Source of the DNA: Pollenia angustigena
Taxonomy: Eukaryota; Arthropoda; Insecta; Diptera; Polleniidae
Direction of reading: 5' to 3'
DNA length: 64,000 nt
Assembly: GCA_930367215.1 (NCBI GenBank)
Contig: OV884058.1
Span: forward strand, 170,544,478-170,608,477
Shown: positions 42,510 through 54,107 of the stretch, one piece after another
Layout: every line of letters begins with the position of its first letter
How positions within the stretch are numbered: the stretch's first letter is position 1
The notes under the pieces: generated by a model
What the model was told of the DNA's origin: nothing
Databases searched by the model: none
What the model saw: only the letters and a program-made list of their open reading frames with translations
Made by a program: the position numbers and the translations under genes

Positions 42510-45331
42510 TTTCGTTAACATTCGAGTTGTAAAAATGACGGAAAGTGCCCGGCCGCTGGGGGCATAACGTGATTATATTACACATACCTAATAAACATAA
42601 CAATAAGAATTAAAAAACAAATCATCAAATTAATTCAAAAAAAATTCAACTTATTGAAGTCATAGTCATATTATATGTAGTCTTAATCCTAGGATATAAT
42701 AAAATTATATAGTGCAAATCATCGGTAATTTCATATTATAGTCTAAAACGTACTTCCTAATATTCTTTCAACCGCAGTTAGTCATACCATAGGCCATAGT
42801 GTAACTAAATGGTCATAATTGGTTATAATAAAGTAATAATATAGTGCTTATCATAGGTTATAATGAAGTACTAAACGGAGGTCATATTGTGGTCCTAGGC
42901 CATTAAACTATAGTCCGCATCATTATAGTGTCGTAATTATAGGTTCTAAAATAGTAATTTTGTAGTTTTAGCCTTAAGTAGACGTTAACAACTTTAACTT
43001 TTTTAATAAAATTTTAACCTGTCTAAACAAAAAAAACAGCTGCTATTTTTATAATTTTTAACAACGTTCCATTTCTTGATACACCCTGTTCAAAACAGTA
43101 TTTACTTTTATTACTATCAGTAGAAATTCATTAAACAACTAACTTGATAAACAAATAAAACAAACAAAACTATGACCACATGCTTTAAAATATTTAACTT
43201 CCAAATGCAAAAACCACCACCAACAAACCACCACAACTAATGCCATGATTCACACATTCATTCTTTTACTCAATTGTATTGGCTTCTTCATTCATTTACT
43301 TACACAGTCATTTATTCATTCATGTACTTTTGTTGATTACTTGTATATGGCGCATGAAGATAATAAAATCCAGATAAAACATTTGTTTCTGGAAGTTTAA
43401 TTTATGTTGCGCCGGCGCAAGAGTATACAAAAATTATTCACTAAAACGTACATGAGGGTGGAACGTACTTGAATATCAGGGTGGAAAGGAATGAAGCAGT
43501 GTTGAATTTTTTAAAATTCGTTTTTTTAAAACGCAGCTTTATGCGAATTAGAGAAATCATCATCAGCTTACTTTTGATATTCACAATTTAATGGAAAAAC
43601 TGGTATCGATTATATTATAGGCCGTATGAAGTGGTTATCGTTATGTGATTAAAGTTCTGTTTGTTTGTTTTATTTTTTCCTTAACGAATGGAATATTATA
43701 GTTTTAATACAGACATGGACCGCAGTTAAATCAGAGTGAGTACATAATCTTATATCGTATTATAGGCCGAATGCATTTCTAGTCGTATATTGCATTGAAG
43801 TCCGAATAAAGTGCTAATCTTAGAATGTGCTATTTATCGAATATCTTTCTAGTTGCAAGTTATGCTATAATAATCGTTAATCATAACCGTTTTATAATCA
43901 AAATTAAGTTCCAATCAAAGATCATGTAAAAGACTGAATTAAGGCATAACTGTAAGTTATCCACCATTTTGACAACTTACGAAAAATCTTTCCGTTTATG
44001 GGCCCAACTAAATTAGTAAACTAGTTGTGACTGTGTGCATGTGTCTCAAATATATTTAATAATCTGTACTAAAATTTAATAAAAAATGGTCCTACGAACC
44101 CATGTTGTAAGTTCGTTTATGAGTTGTAAGTGAATTAATTCTTTTTAAATCTGCTTAATAATAAAATTAAGGTGTAGTTACTGAATTTACAAACGAATAC
44201 AAATATTATTTATGACCAAAAATAACATCGAAAACCATTTTTTATGCTGTTTACACGTTGTACAAACAAATATTAAAAATAATTTTTTTTTTAAACAAAA
44301 AACCCAAATAAAATTTTTACACGGAAGCTATATCTTAAACTTACAAATCTTTGTTCTTTTTAGGTAACGAATTTACAAACAAAATAGTGTATAACATAAT
44401 CTCTCAACGAAAAATGTGTGTCTGAAACGAAATTTTCCTTATTACACAAAAGTTTTTCTGTTTAAAAAACATAAATCATTTGCAGCATTTTCATTTGTCA
44501 AATAGACATACACACCCACAATTTCATTAGTTTTGCTTAAATTGAAACTGAATATTTTGGTAATAATTTTTTTTTTATATTTCAGATTAGTTGGTTTTTT
44601 CGACAAACGATTGAATTTGTATTAATTGTCTAGATATAGGACAACTGACAGACTGACTAACAGAGAGACAGACAATTAACCGTAACAAGGAAACATTTTA
44701 CAAAAATGCTAATGTATCGTTTTTGTTTAAATTAAGTCAACAGACAATTAAAAGTCGTTTTTGTTTATGTTTTTTCATTTTGTGTTTGCTGAAGCAAAAG
44801 ACAGGAAATTTCAAAATACAAATGATTTAACAACAACAACAAATTTAAATACTTAACAGAGATAAACAATCTTAAAAAGAGAGATTGTTTTTGGTTGCCC
44901 TAAAAAACGATTTGCGTTTGCTCGAAGCACCAATCAGGCAGGAATAAAACTTTTATATCTGTTGATGGGTAAAAACAAGGAGTTTTGGCAAATTTTCAGC
45001 ATTATTTGTAAAATAGTGGTAGCTTTGATCTTTTTCGATATTTGAACATAATTGAACGAAGGAGGCTGCTTATTTAATTTCTGCATCTTATTGAGTATAA
45101 GGCCTATTCGTCAAAGTACTGATGCTCATAGTTTATATTTGACCAACATGAATCTTAAACTCGCACTCGGCTGCTTTTAGTTAAGATAACCTTTATTTAA
45201 ATTTTATGAGAAAAAAGACAAGTGGCGTTCGCATAATCTAAGCCAACACTTCATGAAGACCCCATGTTTTGTCAGTGTTTTTTGGTATCTCGTTGCTCAG
45301 CATGTTATTCAATACTATGATCGTAACACCA
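42510..45331. other. AT-rich stretch with a GC palindrome
   Basis: Low-grade repetition of ATAGGTTATAAT/ATAGGCC words at 42770-42960 and 43610-43870. A perfect 14-bp palindrome TTGCGCCGGCGCAA is at 43417-43430. ACAGACTGACTAACAGAGAG is a short pseudo-repeat near 44650. No gene or full element recognised. Confidence 0.4.
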
Positions 45332-45652
45332 CGTCTTCAAGCGCTATCGATTAGAACAAGACATGAACATAACGTCGGCAGAGCAACGGTATTAATTTGT
45401 TCATATTCTTATATGTGGCGAATACGTGTTGATGTTCATGTTCTGATTGACCACAGTTTTTGTTGTTGTGAGATTTGGTTGTATACACAAAATACATTGT
45501 ATGGCCAACATCATGGCGCACATGGATGCTAAAACGAATGTTTAGGCAACGATGGCTGCACATGGACGAACCATGAACATGAACAGTCTACACGAGTAGA
45601 ATTCATGTGCGACTTGCTGTTCTTACCAAGTTGATGGATAGTGGAGACGGGT
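45332..45652. mobile_element. MITE with CACGTCTyCA ends, copy 2
   Basis: Matches 23572-23863 along its whole length (CACGTCTTCAAGCGC start, GGAGACGGGTAGT end), with an extra 35 bp near 45450. The two ORFs here are chance. It lies immediately next to the truncated start of a hAT relic at 45661. Confidence 0.85.
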
Positions 45653-45960
45653 AGTAAGGGCAGAAACTATATATTTATCCGTTTGAAAGCTTTTTATGAA
45701 TTTTGGCATCGATTTGTCAGTGCATATTTTCGCATATTTTATCGTTAGAACCATTTTTTTTTTGCATAATTTAGTTAAAAGAGCCTTTTTGCAGAATTTT
45801 TCAAGTTTTTAACGTATATTTTGCCTGTTTGAGGCATATTTTGATACACATTTACTTTTTTAGATGTTTTCAAAAGGTTTCGCAGCAAATTTTAGCTTTT
45901 CTGTTTTTAATATCTATCTGTATAAACGTGTTGCTTCAATTTCGCTATCTACACTTACGC

Positions 45961-46795
45961 CCTAATTGTGTAAAACTCAACGCCAAAAACTTTGTACTCT
46001 AAAATCACAAAAAATTTCCAAATTTTTTTATAATTTTGTTGATGCTCTCTACAGAAATTCATATTGCGTTTTAAAATGTTCAAATACACGATTTTGTAGA
46101 AAGCAACAACAAATTTACAAAAGGATTTTGACTTTGTTCTTGCTTCCAATGTAAAGGCCTACTTAGGCGAACGTTGCTGTACCCGTAATGTACCGCACCG
46201 TACTGTAAGCACGTTGGTGCACTTATAGAACATTTAAAAACGTGGTTTATGTTTTTCTATACATAAACAAAAAACAATAGTATACATAAAGCAAATCACA
46301 CAGTGATGGGAATCAAAAATGTTTTAAAAAGTACCAAGTGATTTAAATGGTATTAAGGGCCTGTTCGTCGATAACGAATGAAGACTTCGTTCGCTTAAAT
46401 TACATTTAAAACAAAAACAAATTATCAAATTCCGTTGTATGTGTATATTATTGTACATCTAAACATAAATATATTGGTTTATATGGAAATATATTGTATA
46501 TTAAGTTGTTTTGTCTCAATTCCATAGCTTAACTGAAAAAAGTACCAAAAACGAGCAAAAATACCCGCATTCAATTTAACATACAAGCAGCCCATCACTG
46601 CTTTACAACTGTCACGTAACAACGGCATACAAATCTGTTTAATACAGATCGAGACGTTCCGTCAACGTGACATTTAAATTCAGTAAGCATTTGCATTGTT
46701 TGCAAATGACAAAACCAACCAGACGTTCCATTAGGGGACGTGAACGTTCGGCTAACTCTGCCTTAATTTTTGGCGTTGCGTTTTACACAGTTAGG
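45961..46795. mobile_element. 835-bp element with 30-bp inverted ends
   Basis: CCTAATTGTGTAAAACTCAA at 45961 and the complement of TTGCGTTTTACACAGTTAGG ending 46795 match in 28 of 30 bases, through CGCCAAAAA. I found no target duplication. The interior contains AACAACGGC and GACGTTCC words but no readable transposase. Confidence 0.65.
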
Positions 46796-46870
46796 AAAAT
46801 TGTAAGACAAAGCAGGTTGTCAGTAAAGGTAAATGCCATTTTAAACTTTAAAATTGTATATACATATAAG

Positions 46871-47847
46871 CAGGGCTGAGTCGGAAATTTCCACATAAAC
46901 TGGCAACTCCGACTCCAAAATTTTTCGGCATAAACAATTTTCTAATACTTTTCAAAAAAAAAAAAAAAAAAAAAAATTTTAAAAGGTTCTTTAACAATTT
47001 CGAAGTCAGGAAATAAGGACCATTCTCCTATACATATGAAAATAACTACAGTAGTCGCTCGCTTATATGATCTAATTCAGACAGGACCTGTTCACTAAAT
47101 GAAAAAATTCACATAATCGAGACAATATAAAATAAATAATTTTTAATATCTGTACATACATAACCTATATTAAGTTTTGATTTTAAATTAGTTTGTTAAT
47201 AATAAATATACATGAAAGTAGTCGGTTATATTTTTTTGCTTTAAGGGATTTCTGTAATGCCTTGTCCTTGCATTTTCGCAATGCCAAATATCATTATCAG
47301 CAATAACTTTACCAACACCAACCATCTTATAAATCTTCCGTTGCATTCGTATATACACATTTACTACCTTATTTCGGGGAGGAACAGATTTCGAATAATG
47401 GGTGTTTTTTTTATAGAGTGACACAAGCTTAAATCATAGTAAAACAAGGAAATATATTTTTAATATCAATGAAACGGGCTTTATTGGAAAGAAAATTAGC
47501 AAGTTGTTCACATAATAGAGATATGTTGTGTTCACTCTTTAGAACCTCATGTGTAAAAATGTTGTTGTTCACTATTCTGGATGTTCATTTAACTGGGTAT
47601 TCATATAACCGAGCGTCTACTGTATATTAAAGTTTAATGCGGCACGTTTTAGAATTAAAGTATCGATTTGAAATTTTCACAGAATTTTTTTCTAGCTATG
47701 TATATACCATTTTAATGTATACCATTTTAATGTATATACATTTAGTTAATTTAGCATCAAGGTTAGAGTAGGAGTCGGAGTCGTGCTTACAAAATTTTAG
47801 CGGATGGAGTCGGCGTTAGAACCATTTTTGACGACTCCGCAGCGTTA
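46871..47847. mobile_element. hAT element with GGAGTCGGAGTCG ends, exact 8-bp duplication
   Basis: It begins CAGGGCTGAGTCGG and ends with GACGACTCCGCAGCGTTA. GACTCC/GGAGTC words are dense in both ends (TAGGAGTCGGAGTCG at 47769), a terminal style known in hAT elements of many animals. CATATAAG flanks both sides (46863-46870, 47848-47855). A run of about 23 A (46957-46979) and a pogo-like element (47049-47622) lie inside. No transposase is readable. Confidence 0.85.
47049..47622. mobile_element. pogo/Tigger-like element nested in hAT, TA duplication
   Basis: CAGTAGTCGCTCGCTTATATGA starts it and the complement of TCATATAACCGAGCGTCTACTG ends it. TA flanks both sides (47047-47048, 47623-47624). 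The reverse 78-codon ORF at 47188-47424 has a basic stretch (RMQRKIYK) but no clear helix-turn-helix or DDE motif. Confidence 0.85.
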
Positions 47848-47889
47848 CATATAAGCAAAAAATAAGGAAAAATTAATTATATACGTTTT

Positions 47890-48140
47890 TGGCGATGTGT
47901 GTAATAAAAAGAAATCTGGACCAAACTTTTGGTATACCGATCAATTAAGAATCACTATTTTAAGTGATCTAACGATGTCCATCCGTCCGCCTGACTGGTT
48001 GTCTCTCCATGTTAACCTTGTGAGCAAAGTACAAGTTGCAATCTTGTAGAAAATTTGATTAAATTTGGTAAATACGTATTAATTGTATTCAGGACGAAGT
48101 CTACGTAAATGGTGAGAATCGATCTATAAATTATACTTTT
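47890..48140 (+). repeat. muscoid dispersed repeat, copy 3
   Basis: GGCGATGTGTGTAA, GGTATACCGATCAAxTxAGAATCAC, CTAACGATGTCC, CCTGACTGGTTG and CTTGTGAGCAAAGTAC appear in the usual order. Divergent; lacks the terminus. Confidence 0.75.
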
Positions 48141-48523
48141 TGTGTCCGTAAACCATCTTATTATGTTGGTATTTATATTTAATTAATTTATAATATGCAA
48201 TTTTTATATTTTTTGGGACATATTTTAAACAATTTTCAGGGCACATTTTCGAGTTTTTACTGCATGTTTAATGTGCCTAAAATGTGTTTTTTGGAGCATA
48301 TTTCTGGTTTCCCTGGTAATAATGATATCGACGGAATAAATCGAATGGACCAGTCGATTTCATTGCATTGAATTGGCACAGCTAAAAAATGGTGTTCGGT
48401 TTTAACAACTACATAATATAAATTGCTTTATCTTAAGCTTGGCACTTGCACATCGCGGCTTAATATGCAAACCTTTTAACTCCGTTTCAATACATTTAAC
48501 AGGAGAGACAAACAACTTTTTTT

Positions 48524-48675
48524 TTCTATGTGCCGCTGGAAAGGAAAACCAAAAATATAGTTGATTGTACACACTGCAAGATTCAAATTGAAGAAAAACG
48601 ACATGCTGGTCGACGAGGCGTATCTTTCTCTACCACACGGCATCAAAATCCTAATTTACTTAAAAAAGGGATTTA
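48524..48675 (+). pseudogene. zinc-finger-like (BED-type?) fragment
   Basis: The frame reads YVPLERKTKNIVDCTHCKIQ then EEKRHAGRRGVSFSTTRHQN and ends at a stop near 48675. DCTHCK supplies a C-x2-C pair, and TTRHQNPNLL resembles the half of a BED finger in which TTxxLxxHL is usual. The final His is absent, so the finger would not close. It may come from a hAT transposase and lies beside the hAT right end at 48321. Confidence 0.35.
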
Positions 48676-48978
48676 GCAGGTTTGCATATTAAGCCGACGA
48701 TTTATTAAGTAAAGCAAAGTATTTTTAAAGTAAATTGCTAGGTTTAACTTAGAGCTATCAACTAAAAGAGGCTTGGTTCGTTCTTCATCATCAAATATTA
48801 AACGTTTATAGCTAACACGGCACCGATCGTGTATCCGAAAAGCTTTTACAACAATAGGCCTTGGAGTTGTAAAAATCACAAGAAAATTCACTGCGTTGAT
48901 AAAGTGTGCTTTTAAAAATTTCAGACACAATTGGCCAATTATCCAATTCGGGCACATCCCTTTTATATCCTTAAACAT
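48673..48978 (-). other. 101-codon minus-strand ORF, unrecognised
   Basis: The frame from 48978 to 48673 reads a balanced composition (for example MCPNWIIGQLCLKFLKAHFI and SYKRLIFDDEERTKPLL). I recognise no domain. Possible relic of the same transposon as the BED-like fragment, though on the opposite strand. Confidence 0.25.
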
Positions 48979-49476
48979 TTTTTAAAGTTTTTTTTGTAGT
49001 CCTAATTTTATATAAATGTACAGATTTTTTCAAACTTTTCATTGTCGTTTAGGCTTGACTTTAAATGGATAAAGGCCCCCCGGACTTCTCTCCCCTGCTT
49101 AATGTGTTGTTAAGTCTAACTTGCGTTTGCATTTGGTTACATTACATCCTTTCACTGCTTAATGTACACACACTTTCTTCATAACTTAATCCCATTTGCG
49201 ATTGTATCGATTAATACAATCATATTTAATGATTGCCTAAAGATAACATGATTGTGGAAGTAAACTGAATGTCAAGTTTTTTGCAAATAAATAAACATTA
49301 ATAAATGTAACTCGATTCAAATAATATGACAAATGATTGTCGTTTACTCAACTAATTCATTTCGATTGAAGAAAAAAGTTAATATTATTCATATTATTAT
49401 TATATTATTCATAAAAAGGATTTATCTCAAAGTAGTGGTGGGCATTAATGCCAATTATATGGAGTAATGGCTGCTA
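48979..49476. other. unassigned stretch
   Basis: CTGCTTAATGT occurs at 49096 and 49157 in direct orientation. TATTATTCATATTATTATTATAT near 49385 is simple repeat. Nothing else. Confidence 0.35.
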
Positions 49477-49755
49477 CACTGACAAAAATTTCTTCACAGA
49501 TCCAATGAAATTTACATTAAAATTCAACCTATGTAACCTTTTATTGGATTAATGAAATGTTTCATAAAATCAATGAAAATTTTGCATTAGTTTAATGACA
49601 AACGTTTATTTTATCCATTTTTTCAATGAGGATTCATAAAATCAATGAAAATTTTGTCATTGATTTAATTAATCCTTCATTAATCCAATGAAAGGTTACA
49701 TAGGTTGAATTTTAATGTAAATTTCATTGGATCTGTGAAGAAAATTTTTTCAGTG
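49477..49755. mobile_element. 279-bp mariner-type MITE, long inverted ends
   Basis: CACTGACAAAAATTTCTTCAC at the left and its complement at the right are followed by AGATCCAATGAAATTTACAT and matching complement, giving arms of about 75 bp with only a few mismatches. TA flanks both ends (49475-49476, 49756-49757). The centre repeats AAAATCAATGAAAATTTTG in tandem-like fashion. No coding. Confidence 0.9.
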
Positions 49756-49863
49756 TAATGTGAGTTTTTTTTAAACTTTAGAGTAGCATTTAATTTCTAA
49801 TGTATGTCACAAACGACTGTGACAGATTTTTACTATAAACTTTTCCGTGTGAAGGACGATAAG

Positions 49864-50399
49864 AGCCTTTTTACACTGATTAACATCTAACATCTACCAT
49901 CACTTTGCAACATTTTGCGAAGATGTTAACATCTTTCAATAAGAAATACCTTGGGCTAAGAACCAACGTCTTTCAACATCTTGAGAAGATGTTTTTATCT
50001 CATTTTATTCCATTCAACATCTTTCGATTATTTTAGTTTCATCACTAGAAAAGTGGCAATAAATTCTATGATTTTTGTGGCATCACTGACAAAATAAAAT
50101 TGGGTTTGAAAGCAGCGTTACCATTCGTCAAGTTTTCTTTTTAATTGCAATGTTTTTTTTTTTTTGTTAAGTATTTTTTATATAAACAAACTTAACTTCA
50201 AATACATTTTTGTGCTTGCTTTTTAAATTTTGGCACTTTTGTAGAAAAAAATTTATATTTTAAAAACATTATTTTTTTCAAAAATTGTGACTTTTTCGTT
50301 TGATGGTAGATGTTAGATGTGAGCAATGTAAACGAGTGTTTCACATTTATTACATCTCTTTGATGGTAGATGTTAGATGTTTAACAGTGTAAAAAGGCT
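49864..50399. mobile_element. 536-bp MITE, AGCCTTTTTACACTG ends
   Basis: AGCCTTTTTACACTG opens it and CAGTGTAAAAAGGCT closes it, both followed by AACATCTAACATCTACCATC. Inner AACATCTTTC/GAAGATGTT words are numerous, and the TTTGATGGTAGATGTTAGATG block is duplicated at 50299 and 50359. No clear target duplication. Confidence 0.85.
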
Positions 50400-52354
50400 A
50401 TAATAGATGTTCGGATGTTATTTATTGCAATTTTTAAGTTGTTTAACACACAGATGTAAATTCTATAATACTTTAATTGCCCAAGCCCGCATTAAAGCTT
50501 AAAATATTAATTTTCTGTAAAAAACTAGAATTATTGTTCTAAAATGTTTAAGCATCTTCTGTATTGTGATATTTTTGTGCCCCTAGCTGTTAAATAGAAA
50601 AAAAAATTATCTTACCAAACATGTGCTATTTATCTTTACTACCCCAATTTAGGAAAAACAATTATAATCATTATTTTTGTTTCATTTTGCTTAAAAAAAA
50701 AACTTTTATCATCAAACGAAAATTGATAAAAATCAACAAAATTTTACCGGCACCTGTTCATAGCAATTTTACTTCAATGTGTTTTTTTTTTTAGAAAAAC
50801 AAAATCAAAAGTCAGAAAATCCACAAATCACAATTCTATTCCTAAATCAAAATAAAGCTAAACAAATTCATGATCATGATATAAAATAAATCAAATTTTT
50901 TTTAAATAAAAAAGAACTAAATAAATCATTTGAATGTCAATTTAAATGTAAATTTCAAAGTTTTAATTTCGTTTTTCTGAATTACCCCTAAAAATCAAAA
51001 CAAAAATATCACGTTTTTTGATGACATTTTTTCAAATATTGTCATTTAAACATGAACAAGTCTCCTCTTTAAAGTAAATTAAAAAAAATAAAAACCAAAC
51101 AAAAAACTTTGACATATAAAAGAAACCAAAAACAACACCAGGAAAAAACATGTGTCGAATCAGCCATTTTTTAGTTTGAATGGACGCCACACATAAATTA
51201 AGTTTTTTTTTTACATGGGATTAACAACAAAATAATTTTATTTTCCGTTGCACATTCATCACGCTTTTATTTTTTTGATTTTATAAAGTACTAAATGCCG
51301 AAAATAGTTTAATGCAAATATACGAGGGTTGTGAATACAAGCAAATTAATCTCTTATGTGCAATATCAATGTCGTTATTAAATGTTTTAAGTTTTTTTTG
51401 TTATTAATATTGATGCCTTTGTTCCAATTAAATTTAGTTAAGGCATTTTCTTGGCACTATTTAGCCATAACTTTGTCGTTTATTACTAACAATTTAGACA
51501 TTTATGATAGTGAAGCGTCGTCGGCATCATTGGCTAAGTTTTTTATTATGTACCTGTCTAGTCAATAAAAAAATTCTTTTTTTCCCCTAAAGGCTAAAAT
51601 ATTAAACATTTTAATTAAGAAAATTTATAACATTTGAATGATTTTTGAAAAATTCGAAAAACTAATTATTTACATATATCGTTTAAAAAAAGTTTGTTTG
51701 ACAAAATTCAAAATACATACTGATAATCAAAGTGACAAAAATTAGGGTTTTGCAAAAACAATTCAGGCATAGAAATGAAGTTAATATTTTACACTCTTGA
51801 AAAGTGATTACGTCTATTTTTTTCTTGTATCAAAATACTGATTTAATAAAAGGACATACAATAAAAAGAAAATTAAAAAACCTCCCTTTTTTTGGCGGCA
51901 CTGCCAAACTTCTAAAGTTGGTAAAAAAAAATAAGATCAGCCTTACAAAACCCTTTGAAGGAGTCCTCTGCTCCATAAACAAATGGTTCTTTAAATAGAG
52001 ACTCCCAAACTTTAAAAATTGATAGCGATCAAATTGTTGAAGCAACCTCTGTCAAATTGGCTACCATTAACACGATCATATGATTTAATTTTTAATATTT
52101 TGAACTGATCCTAATTTTCATCTTTAGCTATGATTGAAATTTCTAAATGAATGGCTACTGTTGGAATTTTGCTGCGTTTTAGCCGAATAAAATTTAGATT
52201 TTTGCTGTAGTTTTAATCCAGTTAAGATTAAATCGTTTATACGGGAAGCATCCACAATAATTAATATTATTTTCCCCTCTTAAATATTATTTTCACTTAG
52301 AGGAAATCTACAATAAATTTACATACTTGGTCAACCCATATCAACACTGTTGTA
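50400..52354. other. AT-rich stretch, nothing recognised
   Basis: Long A/T-rich sequence. ORFs at 51356-51568, 51804-51998 and 51830-52045 are composition-driven, though the last reads TPSKGFVRLILFFFTNFRSL; I see no motif. GCGGCACTGCC near 51895 is the only GC-rich point. Confidence 0.4.
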
Positions 52355-52830
52355 GGGAGAGTTTATGGCATGCTACGTAATCTGTGGGCAGCAAAAACCT
52401 ATCTTATGCCAGTGCTTTTATACGGATGCAAAATTTTTTGCTAATAGTAATAGTGCCGACCTCAAAAAACTAAATGTTGCCTACAATAATATTGCAAGAT
52501 ACATCTACGCTAAAGGACGCCGCGAACACATATCATTGTTTTCATACCGAATATAGTGGATGGGTTTTGTAAATCTTCTTAAATTTTAATGCCTTTTATT
52601 GATACATAAAGAAATAACTCAAAAACAACCAATATATCTATTCAGAAGAATTCAATTTGCAAGATCGCGTCGTGGTAAGAAAATAATTCATAATTTCGAA
52701 GTCCTTTGTCAGAACTTTACTTTTTTATTTATTCCACTCGTCTTTGGAACAAAATTCCAGATAATACGCAGCTAATAGGCAACGCAAACTTGTTTAACCG
52801 GTTAATTACCAAAAATTTAAACGTTGAAAT
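52355..52830 (+). pseudogene. non-LTR reverse transcriptase C-terminal relic
   Basis: Across three frames: VYGMLRNLWAAKTYLMPVLLYGCKIF (near 52360-52440), ANSNSADLKKLNVAYNNIAR, YIYAKGRREHISLFSYRI, GMGFVNLLKF, and ARSRRGKKIIHNFEVLCQ, then FFIYSTRLWNKIPDNTQLIGNANLFNRLI. The order is the post-RT tail of Jockey-like elements: the K-TY-LMPxLLYGCEIF motif, the LNVxxNNIARYI block and the RLWNxLPxxIQ block. At least two frameshifts and several stops exist. The RT catalytic core is not present upstream. A matching tail with AATAAATAAATAAA lies at 55560. Confidence 0.85.
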
Positions 52831-53414
52831 AACATTTTCTGAAAAAAAAAATTTTTTTTCGAAGAGTAGTTTTTCCGAAAATTGCCGTGTGTTTGACCAC
52901 ACGCTGGTACTGTTAAGTGTTTTGCAATCTTTTGTTGTGTACAAATTTGTTTAGTTATTTATGTTTTTTATGGTACGTATTCCTTGAACGTGTGTAAAGG
53001 TGTTGTAAATAAAATTGTTTGACTTTGTGGAACAATTGTATAGGTGTATGTGGACGTTGCACTTCTCATACTAAAATATGGTGAATTTTGCTGTACACAT
53101 AACGCAACGGCGACGACTGGTGCTTTTGAAAGGAACGTGCAAGCTGTCTACCATCGAAAAGTTTTGTTGCTAACAATTAGTGAATGAATCCTCTGTAGGC
53201 GAAGGTTCGATTCCGTCTATTGCATCCTCCGACGAAAGCAGCAGAGACTTGGACACCGAGTTATTGAAGTCAAACTGTAAGATAGGATTCGCGTTTTGCG
53301 AAGCTGCTATGAAGAAATGCAGTTTCCACGAATTGACTACAGCGCTACCCATGCATAAGACTTAGAACGGCTACTATCACTTTTGCTACGAATGACGATA
53401 GAGTAATTGGCAAC
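52831..53414. other. non-LTR 3' flank and GC-richer insert
   Basis: Starts with an A/T-run region, then ATTGCCGTGTGTTTGACCACACG (52884) and, from about 53050, a GC-richer stretch with short ORFs (53180-53365, reading balanced composition). GGTTCGATTCC at 53203 resembles a Pol III B box but no tRNA folds around it. The stretch continues beyond the hAT-like insertion at 54100-54420. Confidence 0.4.
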
Positions 53415-54099
53415 CAGGGACCCGAAATAACTGTTAATATTTTTTAAATAGCCAATAGGTTATGGAAAAAATAACTGAAAAAAATTGGTCTTGTAATAAT
53501 AATTATAAATTACCCAGAAAATTATAGGTCTGCCATTAATATTATAAAAGATTATTATTTTTTTTGGTCTTTGATAACCGTTATGAAAGATTATTATTTT
53601 TTTTGGTCTTTGATAACCGTTATGAAAGATTATTAATTTTTTTGGTCTTTGGTAACCATTATGAAAGATTTTTATTCTTATGGGTCTTCTATAACCATTA
53701 TAAAAAAATTTTTTCTTCTATAACCACGCTACAGTTCGCAAACTCCAAATAATATTTTCATAAAACTAGTGAGAAATTCGATATGGAAGACCGAAAAAAA
53801 TAAAAATCTTTTGTAATGGTTACGGAAGACCAAAAAAAATTAAAATCTTTTATAATGGTTATAGAAGACCAAAAAAAAATAAGTCTTTTGTAATGGTTAC
53901 GGAAGACAAAAAAAAATTAAAATCTTTTGTAATGGTCATGGAAGCCCAAAAAAAAACAAAAACAAACTATAACGGTTATCAAAGACCAAAAAAATATTGG
54001 TTTTTTGTAATAATTATTCAGAGAGCAAGTTTTAAAAATTCGTGATAAATCATTATTTCAGGATTTTTTCAAATATTGGTTATAACTGTTATGTCCCTG
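53415..54099. mobile_element. hAT-like foldback built of 39-bp inverted units, exact duplication
   Basis: CAGGGAC opens and GTCCCTG closes it, with the 8-bp duplication TTGGCAAC at 53407-53414 and 54100-54107. Left arm: GGTCT units begin at 53487, 53527, 53566, 53605, 53644 and 53683, a period of 39 bp. Right arm: AGACC-type units begin at 53788, 53827, 53866, 53904, 53943 and 53983, the same unit inverted. Each unit contains ATAACCxTTATxAAAGATT or its complement. A loop near 53720-53780 separates the arms. No ORF of worth; the ORF at 53564-53752 is the repeat read through. Confidence 0.9.
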
Positions 54100-54107
54100 T
54101 TGGCAAC

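Larger units (their letters stand above)
45661..48321. mobile_element. eroded hAT relic with nested insertions
   Basis: The left part (45664-45810) repeats the hAT end at 34408-34545 (CTATATATTTATCCG, CATAATTTAGTTAAAAGAGCC). The right part (48172-48321) has several GGCACATTTT/GCATATTT words and ends GCATATTTCTGGTTTCCCTG, the inverted terminus of CAGGGAAACTATAAATATGC. Treating these as two ends of one element is inference. Between them are a TIR element (45961-46795), another hAT (46871-47847) and a muscoid repeat (47890-48140). Confidence 0.5.

Noticed and set aside
48673..48978. Possible P-type or host protein on the minus strand
   Set aside because: No recognised motif; reported only as an unassigned ORF.
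52365..52556. ORF starting at its own ATG
   Set aside because: The ATG lies out of frame within a decayed reverse transcriptase; only the latter half is in the retroelement frame.
53198..53220. GGTTCGATTCC, a perfect Pol III B box
   Set aside because: No A box at a suitable distance and no cloverleaf or acceptor stem can be drawn; likely chance.
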